DNA of 64,000 nt from Deltaproteobacteria bacterium (GCA_020632715.1 JACKFA010000005.1:62001-126000), one strand, 5' to 3'; positions 1-8,733 are shown, counted from the first letter of the stretch. The notes: generated by a model from the sequence alone, not told the origin. Numbers and translations: made by a program.

Positions 1-2471
1 CAGCCGATGAACTCGACGTTGTCGCGGTTCGTGGCGTTGTTGAGCTCGAGGTAGACGGCGAGCTGCCACACGTCGAAGACGAAGGTCTTGTCGAGCCGCA
101 GATCGAGCTGGAAGAAGGCCTCGCTCCGCCGCGACAGGGGCGCCGCCGCGGCGCGCGGCACCCACACGTCCGCGCCCGCGTCGAAGTAGGCCGGCTCGAG
201 CGGCGTGTAGGGGTTCCCGGTCGCGTAGCGCACGCGCGCCCCGAAGCGGAAGCCCGCGCCGAGCTGCACGCCCGCCACGAGCGCGAGGACGTGCGTCTGG
301 TCGAACGAGAAGAAGCGCTCGGGCTCTCCCGGGCGGTCCACGCGCCGCGAGCGCGAGAGCGTGTAGGCGACCCAGCCGTCGAAGATCGCGCTCTGCACGC
401 GCAGGAGGAGCTCCGCGCCGACGATCGTGCCGCTGCCGGCGTTGTCGTAGGGCACGCCGCCGTAGCTCGCCGTGGGCACCACGAGGTCGTCGAGCGCCTT
501 CCAGAACCCCTGGAGCTCGACGCTCAGCACGTCGCCGAGGCGCTGCGCCACCCCGAGGTCGACGTAGAAGGCGCGCTCCGGGCCGAGGTCGGGGTTGCCG
601 ATGCTCTCGCTCGTCTCCTGCGGCTCCGGCGCCTGATGGTTCACCCCCAGCCCGAGCGAGAGGCGCGTCCCGTCGAACGGCGTCCACGCCGCCGCCGCCC
701 GCGCGTCCACCGCCGCCGCCGAGAAGTTCCCGTGCCACGAGAGGAGGCGCGCCCCGAGGACGAGGCTCAGATCGGGGTCCGCGCGCCAGCTCCCCTCGAC
801 CCACGCGTCCGCGCGGCCGCCGAAGCCGTCCTCGGTGGCCGTCACGACCTCGCGCACCTCCGTCGGGAGCTCCACCTGCCCCTCGGCGGTCGGGCGCGGG
901 AGGTCGAGCTCGATGTGGAAGCGGTAGGCCTCGCCGAGGACGCCGCCGCGGACGCGCAGATCGGGCGCCGCGCGCCAGTCGAGGTCGGCACGCGCCGTCA
1001 CGGGGTCGAACGTGAGCGCGAAGCCCTGATCGCCCGGCGAGACGCGGAGCTTCTGGTAGCTCGTGGCGAGCCCGAAGGAGGCGGCGAGCTCCGGCGACAG
1101 CGCGAGCTCGAGCGTGCCCTGGAGCTGGTGGAAGGAGCGACCCAGGGAGAACCCGCTCCCGCCTGGGTCGTCGGCCGACGGGCGGTCGGAGAGCAGGACC
1201 ACCTCGTCGTCCGACCCGAGCGCCACGAGCTTCAGCAGCGTGGTCGCGTCGGGGCGGTGGTCGGCGCGCACCTGGTAGTCGTAGTAGCGCGGCGCCGTGG
1301 TGAAGGCGAAGCCCGGGTCGTCGCCGAGGAGGCCGCCGATGATGCTGTCGACCCAGCTGCGCCGGACGGCGGCGCCGACGGTCCACGTGTCGGAGACCGG
1401 GGCCGTGACGAGCGCGGCCACGTGGTAGACGTTGACGTCGAGGTGCCCGTGGACGCCGTCCTTCGCGAGCTCGCGGAGGGTCACGTCGACCATGCCGCCG
1501 GTGGCGTCGCCGTACTCGGTCGCGTAGCCGCCGGCGCGGAAGTCGATGTCGCCGATCCACTCGTCCTGCAGCACCGAGTAGATGTTCCCGAAGTGGTAGA
1601 GCTGGAAGAGCGGGAGCCCGTCGAGGTAGACGCGCGTGTCCTCGGGGGCCGAGCCGCGCACGGCGAGCTCGCCCGCGCCCGGGCCGGCGGCGGCCGGGCG
1701 CGCGACGCCCGGGAGCGACTCGAGCACCTTGAGCGGGTCGCCCGACGAGCCCGGGACCTCGCGGGCGCGCTCCACGGGGACGACGATGCGCGCCGAGTCG
1801 GTCGGCGCGCGGCGCGTGCGCTCGACGCGGGTCACGTACTCGCGCGTGGCGTTCGCGGTGAGGCGGATGGTGACGTCGGCCGGGACGGTCGCCGTCTCGA
1901 CGGCGCCCTCGTGGTCGAAGGGCGGCACCTCGAGGCGATAGCGGCCCGCGGGGAGGTCGGGGAAGGCGAAGCGCCCGTCGGCGTCGGTGACGGTCTCGCG
2001 GGCGCCGTCCTCACCGAGGAGGACCGGCACCCCGGCGAGCGGGCGGCGGGTGCCGCGCTCGAGCACGACGCCCCGGATCCCGGCGGCCACGGTCGGCACC
2101 GCCTCGGGCTCGCGACGGGCGACGCCGAGCCAGGTGGTGCGCGGGCCGATGGGGACGGGGGCGACGATGCGCACGGCGACGGGCTCGCCGCCGCGGGTCG
2201 CCGGGGTGAAGCGGGCGCGGGAGAGGGCGTCGAGGGCGAGGCGCGACCAGGGCTCGCCGGGGCTCCGGACGACGGAGAGGTCGCTCGGGGCGCCGTCGAC
2301 GCCGATGGTGAGGGCGACGAGGACGGTGACGTCGAGGTCGCGGCGGGCCGGGACGGCGTCGGGGAGCTCGAGGGGTGCTGTGAGCGCGGGCGGCACGACC
2401 TCGGGAGGCGCGGCCTCGGCCGCCGGGGGCGGCGCCGCGAGGGCCACCGCGACGAGGAGCGCCGCGATCAC
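1..2471 (-). CDS. TonB-dependent receptor (3' end outside window)
   Basis: This is an outer-membrane active transporter of unknown substrate. Translating the minus strand from a GTG at 2471 gives, in order: a hydrophobic signal segment (about residues 1-20); a TonB C-terminal-like module (about 25-95, with LDALSRARFTPATRGGEPV); a carboxypeptidase-like regulatory fold (about 110-175, DGRFAFPDLPAGRYRLEVP); a plug domain (about 195-320, SLPGVARPAAAGPGAGELAVRG); and a long beta-barrel with many aromatic strand ends. The reading frame is still open at base 1, so the last barrel strands are missing. The GTG start overlaps the stop of the upstream lipoprotein gene by 4 bp (GTGA), so the two are probably translated together. 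The start has no strong Shine-Dalgarno of its own, consistent with coupling. The family is clear; the ligand cannot be told. Confidence 0.9.
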   Translation of the reverse strand, partial: MIAALLVAVALAAPPPAAEAAPPEVVPPALTAPLELPDAVPARRDLDVTVLVALTIGVDGAPSDLSVVRSPGEPWSRLALDALSRARFTPATRGGEPVAVRIVAPVPIGPRTTWLGVARREPEAVPTVAAGIRGVVLERGTRRPLAGVPVLLGEDGARETVTDADGRFAFPDLPAGRYRLEVPPFDHEGAVETATVPADVTIRLTANATREYVTRVERTRRAPTDSARIVVPVERAREVPGSSGDPLKVLESLPGVARPAAAGPGAGELAVRGSAPEDTRVYLDGLPLFQLYHFGNIYSVLQDEWIGDIDFRAGGYATEYGDATGGMVDVTLRELAKDGVHGHLDVNVYHVAALVTAPVSDTWTVGAAVRRSWVDSIIGGLLGDDPGFAFTTAPRYYDYQVRADHRPDATTLLKLVALGSDDEVVLLSDRPSADDPGGSGFSLGRSFHQLQGTLELALSPELAASFGLATSYQKLRVSPGDQGFALTFDPVTARADLDWRAAPDLRVRGGVLGEAYRFHIELDLPRPTAEGQVELPTEVREVVTATEDGFGGRADAWVEGSWRADPDLSLVLGARLLSWHGNFSAAAVDARAAAAWTPFDGTRLSLGLGVNHQAPEPQETSESIGNPDLGPERAFYVDLGVAQRLGDVLSVELQGFWKALDDLVVPTASYGGVPYDNAGSGTIVGAELLLRVQSAIFDGWVAYTLSRSRRVDRPGEPERFFSFDQTHVLALVAGVQLGAGFRFGARVRYATGNPYTPLEPAYFDAGADVWVPRAAAAPLSRRSEAFFQLDLRLDKTFVFDVWQLAVYLELNNATNRDNVEFIG

Positions 2472-3175
2472 GGGTCGACCTCGATCGTCGCCTCGAGCCA
2501 GCCGACGCCGCCGCCCTTGTCGCGGGCGACGGCGAGGAGCGTGACGGGGCCGGGCTCGTCGGGGGCCGTGAAGGTGACCGCGGCGGCGCCGACGCTGCGC
2601 TTCGGCTCGAGGACCCCGGCGGTCACGTACCAGCTCACGACGACGCGGTCGGGATCGGCGCCGGTGAGAGTGGGTGAGAGGTCGACTGAGGTGGCGCGCG
2701 CGACGCTCGCCGGGAGCGACCCGGCGGGGGTGGTGAACGCGACGACGTCGGGGTTCACGGTGTCGTCGGCGGTCGTGAGGCGCTTCACGGCGGGCAGGGC
2801 GACGCCGGAGACGTCCTCGCAGCGGAGCCAGAGGTCGTCGAGATCCGCGGGCAGGGTGGCGACGAGGGGGTTGCCCGTGCCGAGGTCGACCGCGTCACCG
2901 GTCGGGCACGAGAGCGGGTCGGTCGGCGCCCAGGCGACGGGGCAGAGCGACCAGCGGAGCTCCCCCGTGACGGCGAAGGCGAGCGCGGTCACCGCGTGCT
3001 CGGCGCCCGGGCTCAGGGTCGCCGGATCCGCGCGGAGGGCGAGGATCCGGGGGGTGTCGAGGACGTCGGCGGGCTCGGCCTCGCAGGCGGCGGTGGCGGC
3101 CGCGAGGCCGACGACGAGGGCGAGCGCGCCGAGCGCGAGGGGCGAGCGTGGTGGGGGTGGCTGCGTCACCCGCAC
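2468..3175 (-). CDS. putative lipoprotein with Ig-like C-terminal domain
   Basis: This is a 235-residue exported protein of unknown function. It has a GTG start, a hydrophobic stretch (about 12-30) and a probable lipidation cysteine at 31 (ATAAC), so it is likely anchored in the outer membrane. The rest has four cysteines, and the end (TFTAPDEPGPVTLLAVARD) looks like a small bacterial Ig/PKD-type beta sandwich. It lies upstream of, and overlaps by 4 bp, the TonB-dependent receptor gene. It could therefore be a surface substrate-binding or accessory lipoprotein of that receptor; this role is inferred from position only. Confidence 0.75.
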   Translation of the reverse strand: MRVTQPPPPRSPLALGALALVVGLAAATAACEAEPADVLDTPRILALRADPATLSPGAEHAVTALAFAVTGELRWSLCPVAWAPTDPLSCPTGDAVDLGTGNPLVATLPADLDDLWLRCEDVSGVALPAVKRLTTADDTVNPDVVAFTTPAGSLPASVARATSVDLSPTLTGADPDRVVVSWYVTAGVLEPKRSVGAAAVTFTAPDEPGPVTLLAVARDKGGGVGWLEATIEVDP

Positions 3176-3245
3176 AGGGTATTGAACAGGTTTTATCTAG
3201 ACAACCAATCTTTCACTCGATGACACGCGGGGGCGCGCCGGCGGG
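3176..3245 (-). promoter_or_regulatory. AT-rich upstream region of the lipoprotein/TonB receptor pair
   Basis: This is one of the few AT-rich patches in the window, directly upstream of the lipoprotein start at 3175. On the minus strand it reads TTGGTTGTCTAGATAAAACC, with hexamers resembling -35 and -10 boxes but a spacing that is not ideal. It probably holds the promoter for the lipoprotein-receptor operon. No operator-like dyad was seen. Confidence 0.35.
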
Positions 3246-3959
3246 TCAGCGAGGAGCGATGAAGCGGCTCTTGGCGAGCGTCGCGCGGTCCTCGGCGGTC
3301 AGCTCGCAGCGGTCGGTGCCCACGAAGCAGTCGTAGAAGCCGCGGCCCATGATCGCGCGCGGCGCGGCGTCCATGTCGGCCGGGTGGGCGAGGCCGAGGG
3401 CGTGACCGAGCTCGTGGGCGAGGCCGTAGACCCAGCGGCGCGGCTCCTTCTGGGTCGGGTGCTCGCCGACGAGGCCGAGGAGGTCGTCCTCGGGGAGGAC
3501 CGCCACGCCGGCGCCGCCGCGGCCGTCGTTCCCGGGGCCATCGGAGTAGACGATCCAGGCGGCGTCGGGCTGATCGTGCCCGGCGCCCGCGAGGCGCGCC
3601 GCCTCGGCGAGGCCGTTGTCGAAGCCCCAGAGCGGCTTGTCGCGCCCGGAGTCGTGGCTGTAGAACCAGGCGGCGGGCCGGTCGCTCCGGACGACCTGCA
3701 CGACCGGATCGGCGAGGCGGAACGTGCGTCCGCCGAGCTGGCGCGCGTAGAACGCCTGGACGTCGCGGGCGGCGGCGGCGATGGCGGCGCGGAAGTCCTC
3801 GCGCACCTCCCGGTCGGCGGAGACGAGGTAGACGAAGTGGACCACCGGCGGGCGCTGCGTGGCGCCGGCGAGCGCGCGCCGCGCGGGGGGTGCCGCGGCG
3901 GCCGCGAGCGACGCGCCGCTGAGCGCGAGGAAGGCGAGTGCGGCGGCGAGCTGGCGCAT
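3246..3959 (-). CDS. secreted metzincin-type zinc metalloprotease
   Basis: This is a 237-residue putative secreted peptidase. It has a signal peptide (1-22, rich in Ala) and a zinc site HELGHALGLAH at 182-192 (HExxHxxGxxH, with Glu183 as the predicted catalytic base). An AIMGRGFYD segment about 10 residues on could form the Met-turn of metzincins. The remainder is not close to a specific subfamily I can name. It lies 64 bp downstream of the TetR gene on the same strand and may be cotranscribed with it. The protein is short, so it consists of little more than the catalytic domain. Confidence 0.85.
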   Translation of the reverse strand: MRQLAAALAFLALSGASLAAAAAPPARRALAGATQRPPVVHFVYLVSADREVREDFRAAIAAAARDVQAFYARQLGGRTFRLADPVVQVVRSDRPAAWFYSHDSGRDKPLWGFDNGLAEAARLAGAGHDQPDAAWIVYSDGPGNDGRGGAGVAVLPEDDLLGLVGEHPTQKEPRRWVYGLAHELGHALGLAHPADMDAAPRAIMGRGFYDCFVGTDRCELTAEDRATLAKSRFIAPR

Positions 3960-4023
3960 CGGTGACCTCCAGGGTGTCCCGCAGGAAGGCGCCGCGGACG
4001 GCGACGATTCCCTCGCTCTCGGG

Positions 4024-4569
4024 TCAGCGGGCGGCGCGGGCGCGGCGGGCGGCGGCCGCGTCGAGGGCCCGGACGCCGATCTGCCAGGCCCGGTCGAGGT
4101 CGGCGCCGTCCGGGAAGCGGGCGTTGAGCTCGAGATCCGCCATGCCGTGCGCGAAGGCCCACGCGGCGCGGGCGAGGTCGCCGTCGCCGCCGAGGGCGGC
4201 CGCGAGCGCGCCGCCGACCTCGTCCTCGAGCCCCGGCGGGAGGCGCATCCGGAGGAGGCGCTGGCCCGTCGTCACGCGGTAGAGCGCCGGGCGGCGGCGC
4301 GCGAGCTCGCGATAGCCGCGGGCGAGCGCGGCGAGGGGCGACTCCTCGGGCGGGCTGTCGGCGAGCGCCTCGCGGAACGCGGCGCCCATCGCCCGCAGCC
4401 CCTCGGCCTGGAGCGCCGCGATGAGGTCGTCCCGGCCGGCGACGTGCTTGTAGAGCGACGGCGCGCGCACGCCGACGCGCTCGGCGACGCGGCGCATGGT
4501 GACCGCGTCCTCGCCCTCGGTCTCGAGCAGCGCGAGGGCGGCCGCGACGGCCTCGTCGGCGCGGCTCAT
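4024..4569 (-). CDS. TetR/AcrR-family transcriptional regulator
   Basis: This is a 181-residue repressor-type regulator. The N-terminal helix-turn-helix is at about 22-44 (VTMRRVAERVGVRAPSLYKHV), followed by an all-helical ligand domain with a WAFAHGMADLEL segment like the WHG-type TetR C-terminus. The ATG at 4569 overlaps the stop of the DUF4260 gene (ATGA), which fixes the start; the longer upstream reading frame is an artefact. Two matching palindromes in the promoter of this operon are typical TetR-family operators, so autorepression, relieved by an unknown small ligand, is likely. Confidence 0.9.
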   Translation of the reverse strand: MSRADEAVAAALALLETEGEDAVTMRRVAERVGVRAPSLYKHVAGRDDLIAALQAEGLRAMGAAFREALADSPPEESPLAALARGYRELARRRPALYRVTTGQRLLRMRLPPGLEDEVGGALAAALGGDGDLARAAWAFAHGMADLELNARFPDGADLDRAWQIGVRALDAAAARRARAAR

Positions 4570-4985
4570 CCGCGGACGTCGCCGTTCGCGTCGCGCAGAT
4601 CGTAGCCGAGCGCGCGGTCGACCGTGACGTGGGAGAGCCACGCGCAGGCCACGCCGAGGACGGCGGTCCCGGCGCCGGCCGCGAGCGTGACGGCGCCTAC
4701 GGCACCGAGCAGGAGCGGGCCAGCGAGCGCGTGGGTGGTGTTGTAGAGGGGCACCGCCCAGGGCCGGAGGCGGCCCCGGGCCGCCCAGGCGCGCGGCAGG
4801 AGGAGCGGCACGTCCGGCGCGACGAGCGCGGTCACGCCGAGCGCCGCCCCGGGCCAGACGACGGTGAGCGCGGCGATCGCGGCGGTGGCGATGGCGACCC
4901 AAGCGAGCCGGCGCGGGATGGACACCGGGCGGGCGGCGACGGAGGCGCAGAGCGGGCGACGGATGACGGGGATCGCGACGGACAT
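4566..4985 (-). CDS. DUF4260-family small membrane protein
   Basis: This is a 139-residue integral membrane protein with about four hydrophobic segments (about 27-45, 48-62, 83-105, 105-120). It ends in HVTVDRALGYDLRDANGD, which matches the hallmark end of DUF4260 proteins. The molecular function is unknown. It is the first gene of a two-gene operon with the TetR regulator (4-bp overlap), and its promoter contains both candidate TetR operators, so its expression is probably induced by the regulator's ligand. Such pairs often deal with small hydrophobic compounds; that is a guess. Confidence 0.8.
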   Translation of the reverse strand: MSVAIPVIRRPLCASVAARPVSIPRRLAWVAIATAAIAALTVVWPGAALGVTALVAPDVPLLLPRAWAARGRLRPWAVPLYNTTHALAGPLLLGAVGAVTLAAGAGTAVLGVACAWLSHVTVDRALGYDLRDANGDVRG

Positions 4986-5005
4986 CGGGAGCTCCTGGGC
5001 GAAGG

Positions 5006-5022
5006 GGCTAACAGCGTTAGCC
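5006..5022. promoter_or_regulatory. candidate TetR operator O1
   Basis: This is a 17-bp dyad, GGCTAAC-AGC-GTTAGCC, with perfect 7-bp arms. It lies at the predicted transcription start of the DUF4260-TetR operon, 21 bp from the DUF4260 start codon, and matches the second site at 5032-5048 in both arms. Its size and form are typical of TetR-family operators. Confidence 0.75.
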
Positions 5023-5024
5023 GC

Positions 5025-5053
5025 ACGGTAGGGCTAACACTGTTAGCCGTCAA
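5025..5053 (-). promoter_or_regulatory. sigma-70-type promoter of the DUF4260-TetR operon
   Basis: The minus strand has TTGACG (5053-5048), a 17-bp spacer and TACCGT (5030-5025). The spacer is almost exactly filled by the operator dyad at 5032-5048. The -35 box matches the consensus well and the -10 box only partly. The predicted start falls near 5018, inside operator O1. Confidence 0.6.
5032..5048. promoter_or_regulatory. candidate TetR operator O2
   Basis: This is a 17-bp dyad, GGCTAAC-ACT-GTTAGCC, with the same 7-bp arms as O1 and 26 bp between centres. It sits between the -35 and -10 boxes, so a bound regulator would block RNA polymerase. Confidence 0.75.
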
Positions 5054-5086
5054 GCAGAGATCGCCGCGCGCGCGGATGCGTGGCTT

Positions 5087-5650
5087 CTAGCGCGGCCCGC
5101 AGCCCGGCCGGGTGTACCTCGGGAACGCGGCTGCAGCGCGCTCCGCGAGCGCCGCGTCGCCGTCGCGCCGGGCGCGCCGCTCGAGGCGGTCGCAGGCGCA
5201 GAGGAAAGCGTCCCGGCCCTCGCTCTCGGGCGGGTGGTCGAGGCACGCGCGGCGCTCGATCGCGGCGGTCTCGGCGTCGCCGAAGGGCGGCGGCTCGATG
5301 GGGCGGAACGTCGTCCGGTGGCGGGCTGGCTCGAGGATGGTCATGCAGATCCCGTCCGACACGTCCGCCGGGCGAGACTCCCCGAGCGGCGCGCCCGCCG
5401 CCCGCACCTCGGGGTCGGCGCCGAGGCGGCACGCGCGCAGGTAGGCGGCCTCGGCCTCCTCCCACTCGTGCCCGGCGGCGCGGAACTCGCCGAGCCGCGC
5501 GCAGAAGCGCACCTCGCCCTGGTCGCAGCGGGAGCCGTACTCCGCCGCCAGGACGGCGTCCTGCTCGGCGACCGACGGCCCGAAGAGCCCGCAGGCTCCA
5601 GCAGCGCCGGCGAGACAAGACACGATGACGAGGGCCAAGCGTGGCATCAT
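5087..5650 (-). CDS. putative Sel1-like lipoprotein
   Basis: This is a protein of about 187 residues with a short hydrophobic export segment, a possible lipidation cysteine (GAAGAC), and one or two Cys-rich helical units. An example is CDQGEVRFCARLGEFRAAG followed by AYLRACRLGA, which resembles the Sel1/TPR-like repeats common in myxobacterial lipoproteins. Two ATG codons stand in tandem (5650 and 5647). GGAGG is 4 nt from the first and 7 nt from the second, so 5647 is equally possible. Its role is unknown; Sel1 repeats usually bind proteins. Much longer frames reading through trkA are shadows. Confidence 0.65.
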   Translation of the reverse strand: MMPRLALVIVSCLAGAAGACGLFGPSVAEQDAVLAAEYGSRCDQGEVRFCARLGEFRAAGHEWEEAEAAYLRACRLGADPEVRAAGAPLGESRPADVSDGICMTILEPARHRTTFRPIEPPPFGDAETAAIERRACLDHPPESEGRDAFLCACDRLERRARRDGDAALAERAAAAFPRYTRPGCGPR

Positions 5651-5792
5651 GCCTCCTCCGCCGCCACCGCGCGCGGTCGCTCGCGGTGCGTGCGTCGCGT
5701 CATAGCGCGGCGCCGCCCCGGCGTCACGACGACGGGCGGCGATGACGCCCGCCAAAGTTGACCGCGCCCGCCATCTGGGCGACGAAGGAGCA

Positions 5793-7163
5793 ATGCACAT
5801 CGTCGTCGCGGGCGAGAGCGAGCTCGCCATCCGCATCACGGAAGCGCTCCAACACAGCCACGACGTGGTGCTGGTCACCACCGATCCGTCGAGCGCCGCC
5901 CGCATCGACACGCTCGACGTCCACGTCATCGAGGGCACGCCGAGCTCGCTCACCGTGCTGCGCGAGGCGCAGGCCGAGAAGGCCGACTTCTTCATCGCCG
6001 CCTCGACCTCCGACGAGCGCAACATCGTCGGCTGCATCGCCGCCGACCAGCTCGGCGCGAAGCGGCGGATCTGCGTCCTGAACGCGAGCGCCGACCCCGC
6101 CCTCGACCTGCTCGACGACTTCTCCCTCGCCTCCTCGGTCGACATCAACGCGGTCATCCGCCCCGCCGAGAACCTCATCAACGAGGTCCTGCGCATCGTG
6201 AAGGTCCCGGGCGCGCTCGACGTGCGGACCTTCATGGGCGGCAAGATCGGGCTCCTGAAGGCCCTCGTCGAGGAGGGCTCCGAGATGGCGAAGACCGCGC
6301 TCGGCGACCTCAAGGTGCCGAGCGGCGTCCGACTCGTGCTCGTGCAGCGCGGCGACAGCTACTTCGTCCCGCGCGACGAGCACGTCCTCCACCCCGACGA
6401 CCGCGTGATGCTCGTCGGGCAGCGCCGCCGCCTCGTGCGCTTCGCGCGCCAGAGCTGCCGCTCGCCGTTCCACCAGAAGGAGAAGCGCCGCGCCATGATC
6501 TGCGGCGGCGGCTCCGTCGGGCTCGGCGTCGCGCGCGGGCTCCGCGAGGCCGGCTGGTGGGTGAAGATCATCGAGCACAGCGAGGCGCGCTGTAGCTTCC
6601 TCGCCGAGCAGCTCGACTGCCTCGTGCTGAAGGGCGACGGCAGCGACATCGACCTCCTCCGCGAGGAGCACGTCGAGACCACCTCCGCCCTCATCGCCGT
6701 CACCAACAACGACGAGAAGAACCTGCTCATCTCGCTCATCGCGAAGCAGCTCGGCGTCGAGCGCATCATCACCCGCGCCGACCGCCTCGTGAACGAGCGC
6801 GTCTTCGACAAGGTCGGCATCGACGTCGTGCTCTCGGCCCGCGGCGCCGCCGTGCGCTCCATCGTGAGCGACATCGTCAACGCCGACCGCGAGCACGTCG
6901 CCGAGCTCGAGCACGGCGTCGTGAGCGTCCTCGACATCGAGCTCCCGATGTCGTTCCGCCCGACGTCCTTGAAGCTCATGAGCCCGCCGACCGTGGCGTC
7001 GATCGGCGCGGTGGTGCGCCAGAAGAAGCCGGTCTACCCGAAGGACGACACCGAGCTCCGCCCCGGCGACCACGTGCTCGTCGTCGGCCTCACCCAGGAC
7101 GAGGACGCCACGCGCGCCTTCTTCATGGCGAGCCCGGCGACGGCGAGCAGCGGGGCGGCCTGA
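5793..7163 (+). CDS. trkA: Trk potassium uptake protein TrkA
   Basis: This is the cytoplasmic regulatory and nucleotide-binding subunit of the Trk potassium transporter, at 456 residues the normal length. It has two RCK_N/RCK_C pairs: RCK_N about 1-120, RCK_C about 140-220, RCK_N about 230-350, RCK_C about 370-450. The second RCK_N has an intact glycine loop (MICGGGSVGLG), whereas the first reads VAGESELA and lacks GxGxxG, so NAD(H) or nucleotide binding may be restricted to the second half. The ATG at 5793 follows AAGGAG closely and begins directly at the first beta strand; an upstream in-frame ATG at 5742 adds 17 unlikely residues. It overlaps trkH by 1 bp (TGATG). Confidence 0.93.
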   Translation: MHIVVAGESELAIRITEALQHSHDVVLVTTDPSSAARIDTLDVHVIEGTPSSLTVLREAQAEKADFFIAASTSDERNIVGCIAADQLGAKRRICVLNASADPALDLLDDFSLASSVDINAVIRPAENLINEVLRIVKVPGALDVRTFMGGKIGLLKALVEEGSEMAKTALGDLKVPSGVRLVLVQRGDSYFVPRDEHVLHPDDRVMLVGQRRRLVRFARQSCRSPFHQKEKRRAMICGGGSVGLGVARGLREAGWWVKIIEHSEARCSFLAEQLDCLVLKGDGSDIDLLREEHVETTSALIAVTNNDEKNLLISLIAKQLGVERIITRADRLVNERVFDKVGIDVVLSARGAAVRSIVSDIVNADREHVAELEHGVVSVLDIELPMSFRPTSLKLMSPPTVASIGAVVRQKKPVYPKDDTELRPGDHVLVVGLTQDEDATRAFFMASPATASSGAA

Positions 7164-8719
7164 TGCGCGTCCTCGTCGTCCTCGCGATCGTCGGGCGGCT
7201 CCTGCGCCTCTTCAGCCTCGCCTTCGTGCCGCCGCTCCTCTTCGCGGTCTTCGACGCCGAGTGGACGGTCGCGGCGAACTTCGGCATCGCGCTCGGCGCG
7301 ACGCTCGTCTTCGGCTTCCTCTTTCCGATGGTCGAGAAGGAGGAGATGCGCGTCCTCCACCGCGCCGAGGCGCTCGCGGTGGTGTCGCTCACGTGGCTCG
7401 CCATCGCGCTCTTCGGGGCGATCCCGTTCTCGCTCGCCGGGCTCTCGTTCGCCGACTCGTTCTTCGAGGCGATGAGCGGCTTCACGACCACGGGGGCCAC
7501 GATCCTCACGGACTTCTCGATGGAGAAGTGGGGCAAGGCCTTCTTCCTCTGGCGGGCGATGACCCAGTGGATCGGCGGGATGGGCGTCATCGCCCTCTTC
7601 GTCGTCGTGCTGCCGAAGCTCGGGATCGCCGGTCGACAGCTCTTCTTCGCGGAGGCGTCGGGAGCACCCGGCGAGGCGGTGAGCCCGTCGGTGCGGCACG
7701 CGGCGAGCCGCCTCTGGGGGCTCTACGTGGCGCTCACGGCCGTGCTCATCGGGCTCCTCGTGGGCGTCGGCTACGACGTCTACGACGCCGTCTGCAACGC
7801 GTTCACGACGCTCGCGGCGGGCGGCTTCTCGCCGAACGGCGAGTCGATCATGGGCTACCACAACCCCGCCGGGGAGTGGATCCTGACCGTGTTCATGGTC
7901 ATCTCGGGGATGAGCTTCCCGCTGCTCTACGTGACGCTCCTGCGGCGGCCGCTCGCCATCTTCCGCGACGAGGAGTTCCGCTTCTACCTCCTCGCGACCG
8001 TGCTGGGCGCGGTCGGGCTCGCGCTCGTGTTGATGAACCGGCACGGCGTCGAGGCCGGGGAGGCCATCCGCGCGGGGGCCTTCCAGGCGGCGAGCATCAT
8101 CTCGAGCACGGGCTTCGCGAGCGCGGACTACAACCTCTGGGGCGACGCCGCGAAGATCATCATCTTCTTCCTGATGCTCTTCGGGGGCTGCGCCGGGAGC
8201 GCCGCCGGCGGGCCCAAGGCCATCCGCCACCTGCTCGTGATGAAGCACATCTTCCGCGAGTTCAAACGCGTGCTGCACCCGCGCGCGGTCATCGCCATCA
8301 AGTACAAGGGGAAGGCCGTCGACGACAACATCATGCGCACCATCTTCACGCTGGTGCTCGTGTTCATGGCCGTCTACTTCTTCCTCGGCGTCTTCCTCGT
8401 GCTCTCGGGGCACGACATCATCACGGCGTTCTCGGCGTCGCTCGCCACGGTGGGCAACGTCGGCCCGGGGGTGAACGCCGCCGGCCCGATGGGGAACTTC
8501 GCGTTCTTCGGGGACGGCGAGAAGGTCGTCATGACGCTCGGGATGTGGCTCGGGCGGCTCGAGATGCTGACGGTGCTGTCGCTCGTGCACTGGCACGTCT
8601 GGCGCGACCTCCACTGGCGGCGCTTCAAGCCGCTCCCGCCGGCGCCGCTGCCGAAGCCGAGCGACCCGCCGCCCGGCGCCAAGCGGCGCCCGACCGGCGT
8701 CGGCTGGCGGCGGCGGTAG
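7163..8719 (+). CDS. trkH: Trk potassium uptake protein TrkH/TrkG
   Basis: This is the inner-membrane potassium-translocating subunit, 518 residues. Four pore-loop filter segments, one in each pseudo-repeat, are visible: TTTGAT (about 110), TLAAGGFS (about 215), SSTGFAS (about 313) and ATVGNVGPG (about 430). Hydrophobic segments fill the rest. The Arg/Lys/Pro-rich tail after about 485 is cytoplasmic. It is the second gene of the trkA-trkH operon, with start and stop sharing one base. The following gene on the opposite strand, the truncated HepT-like gene, ends only 14 bp away. Confidence 0.93.
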   Translation: MRVLVVLAIVGRLLRLFSLAFVPPLLFAVFDAEWTVAANFGIALGATLVFGFLFPMVEKEEMRVLHRAEALAVVSLTWLAIALFGAIPFSLAGLSFADSFFEAMSGFTTTGATILTDFSMEKWGKAFFLWRAMTQWIGGMGVIALFVVVLPKLGIAGRQLFFAEASGAPGEAVSPSVRHAASRLWGLYVALTAVLIGLLVGVGYDVYDAVCNAFTTLAAGGFSPNGESIMGYHNPAGEWILTVFMVISGMSFPLLYVTLLRRPLAIFRDEEFRFYLLATVLGAVGLALVLMNRHGVEAGEAIRAGAFQAASIISSTGFASADYNLWGDAAKIIIFFLMLFGGCAGSAAGGPKAIRHLLVMKHIFREFKRVLHPRAVIAIKYKGKAVDDNIMRTIFTLVLVFMAVYFFLGVFLVLSGHDIITAFSASLATVGNVGPGVNAAGPMGNFAFFGDGEKVVMTLGMWLGRLEMLTVLSLVHWHVWRDLHWRRFKPLPPAPLPKPSDPPPGAKRRPTGVGWRRR

Positions 8720-8733
8720 CGACTCGAGGACTG

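Noticed and set aside
291..3185. Long plus-strand frame opposite the TonB receptor and lipoprotein
   Set aside because: The protein is Arg/Ala/Gly-rich without family features, while the minus strand encodes recognisable domains. High-GC DNA gives long shadow frames.
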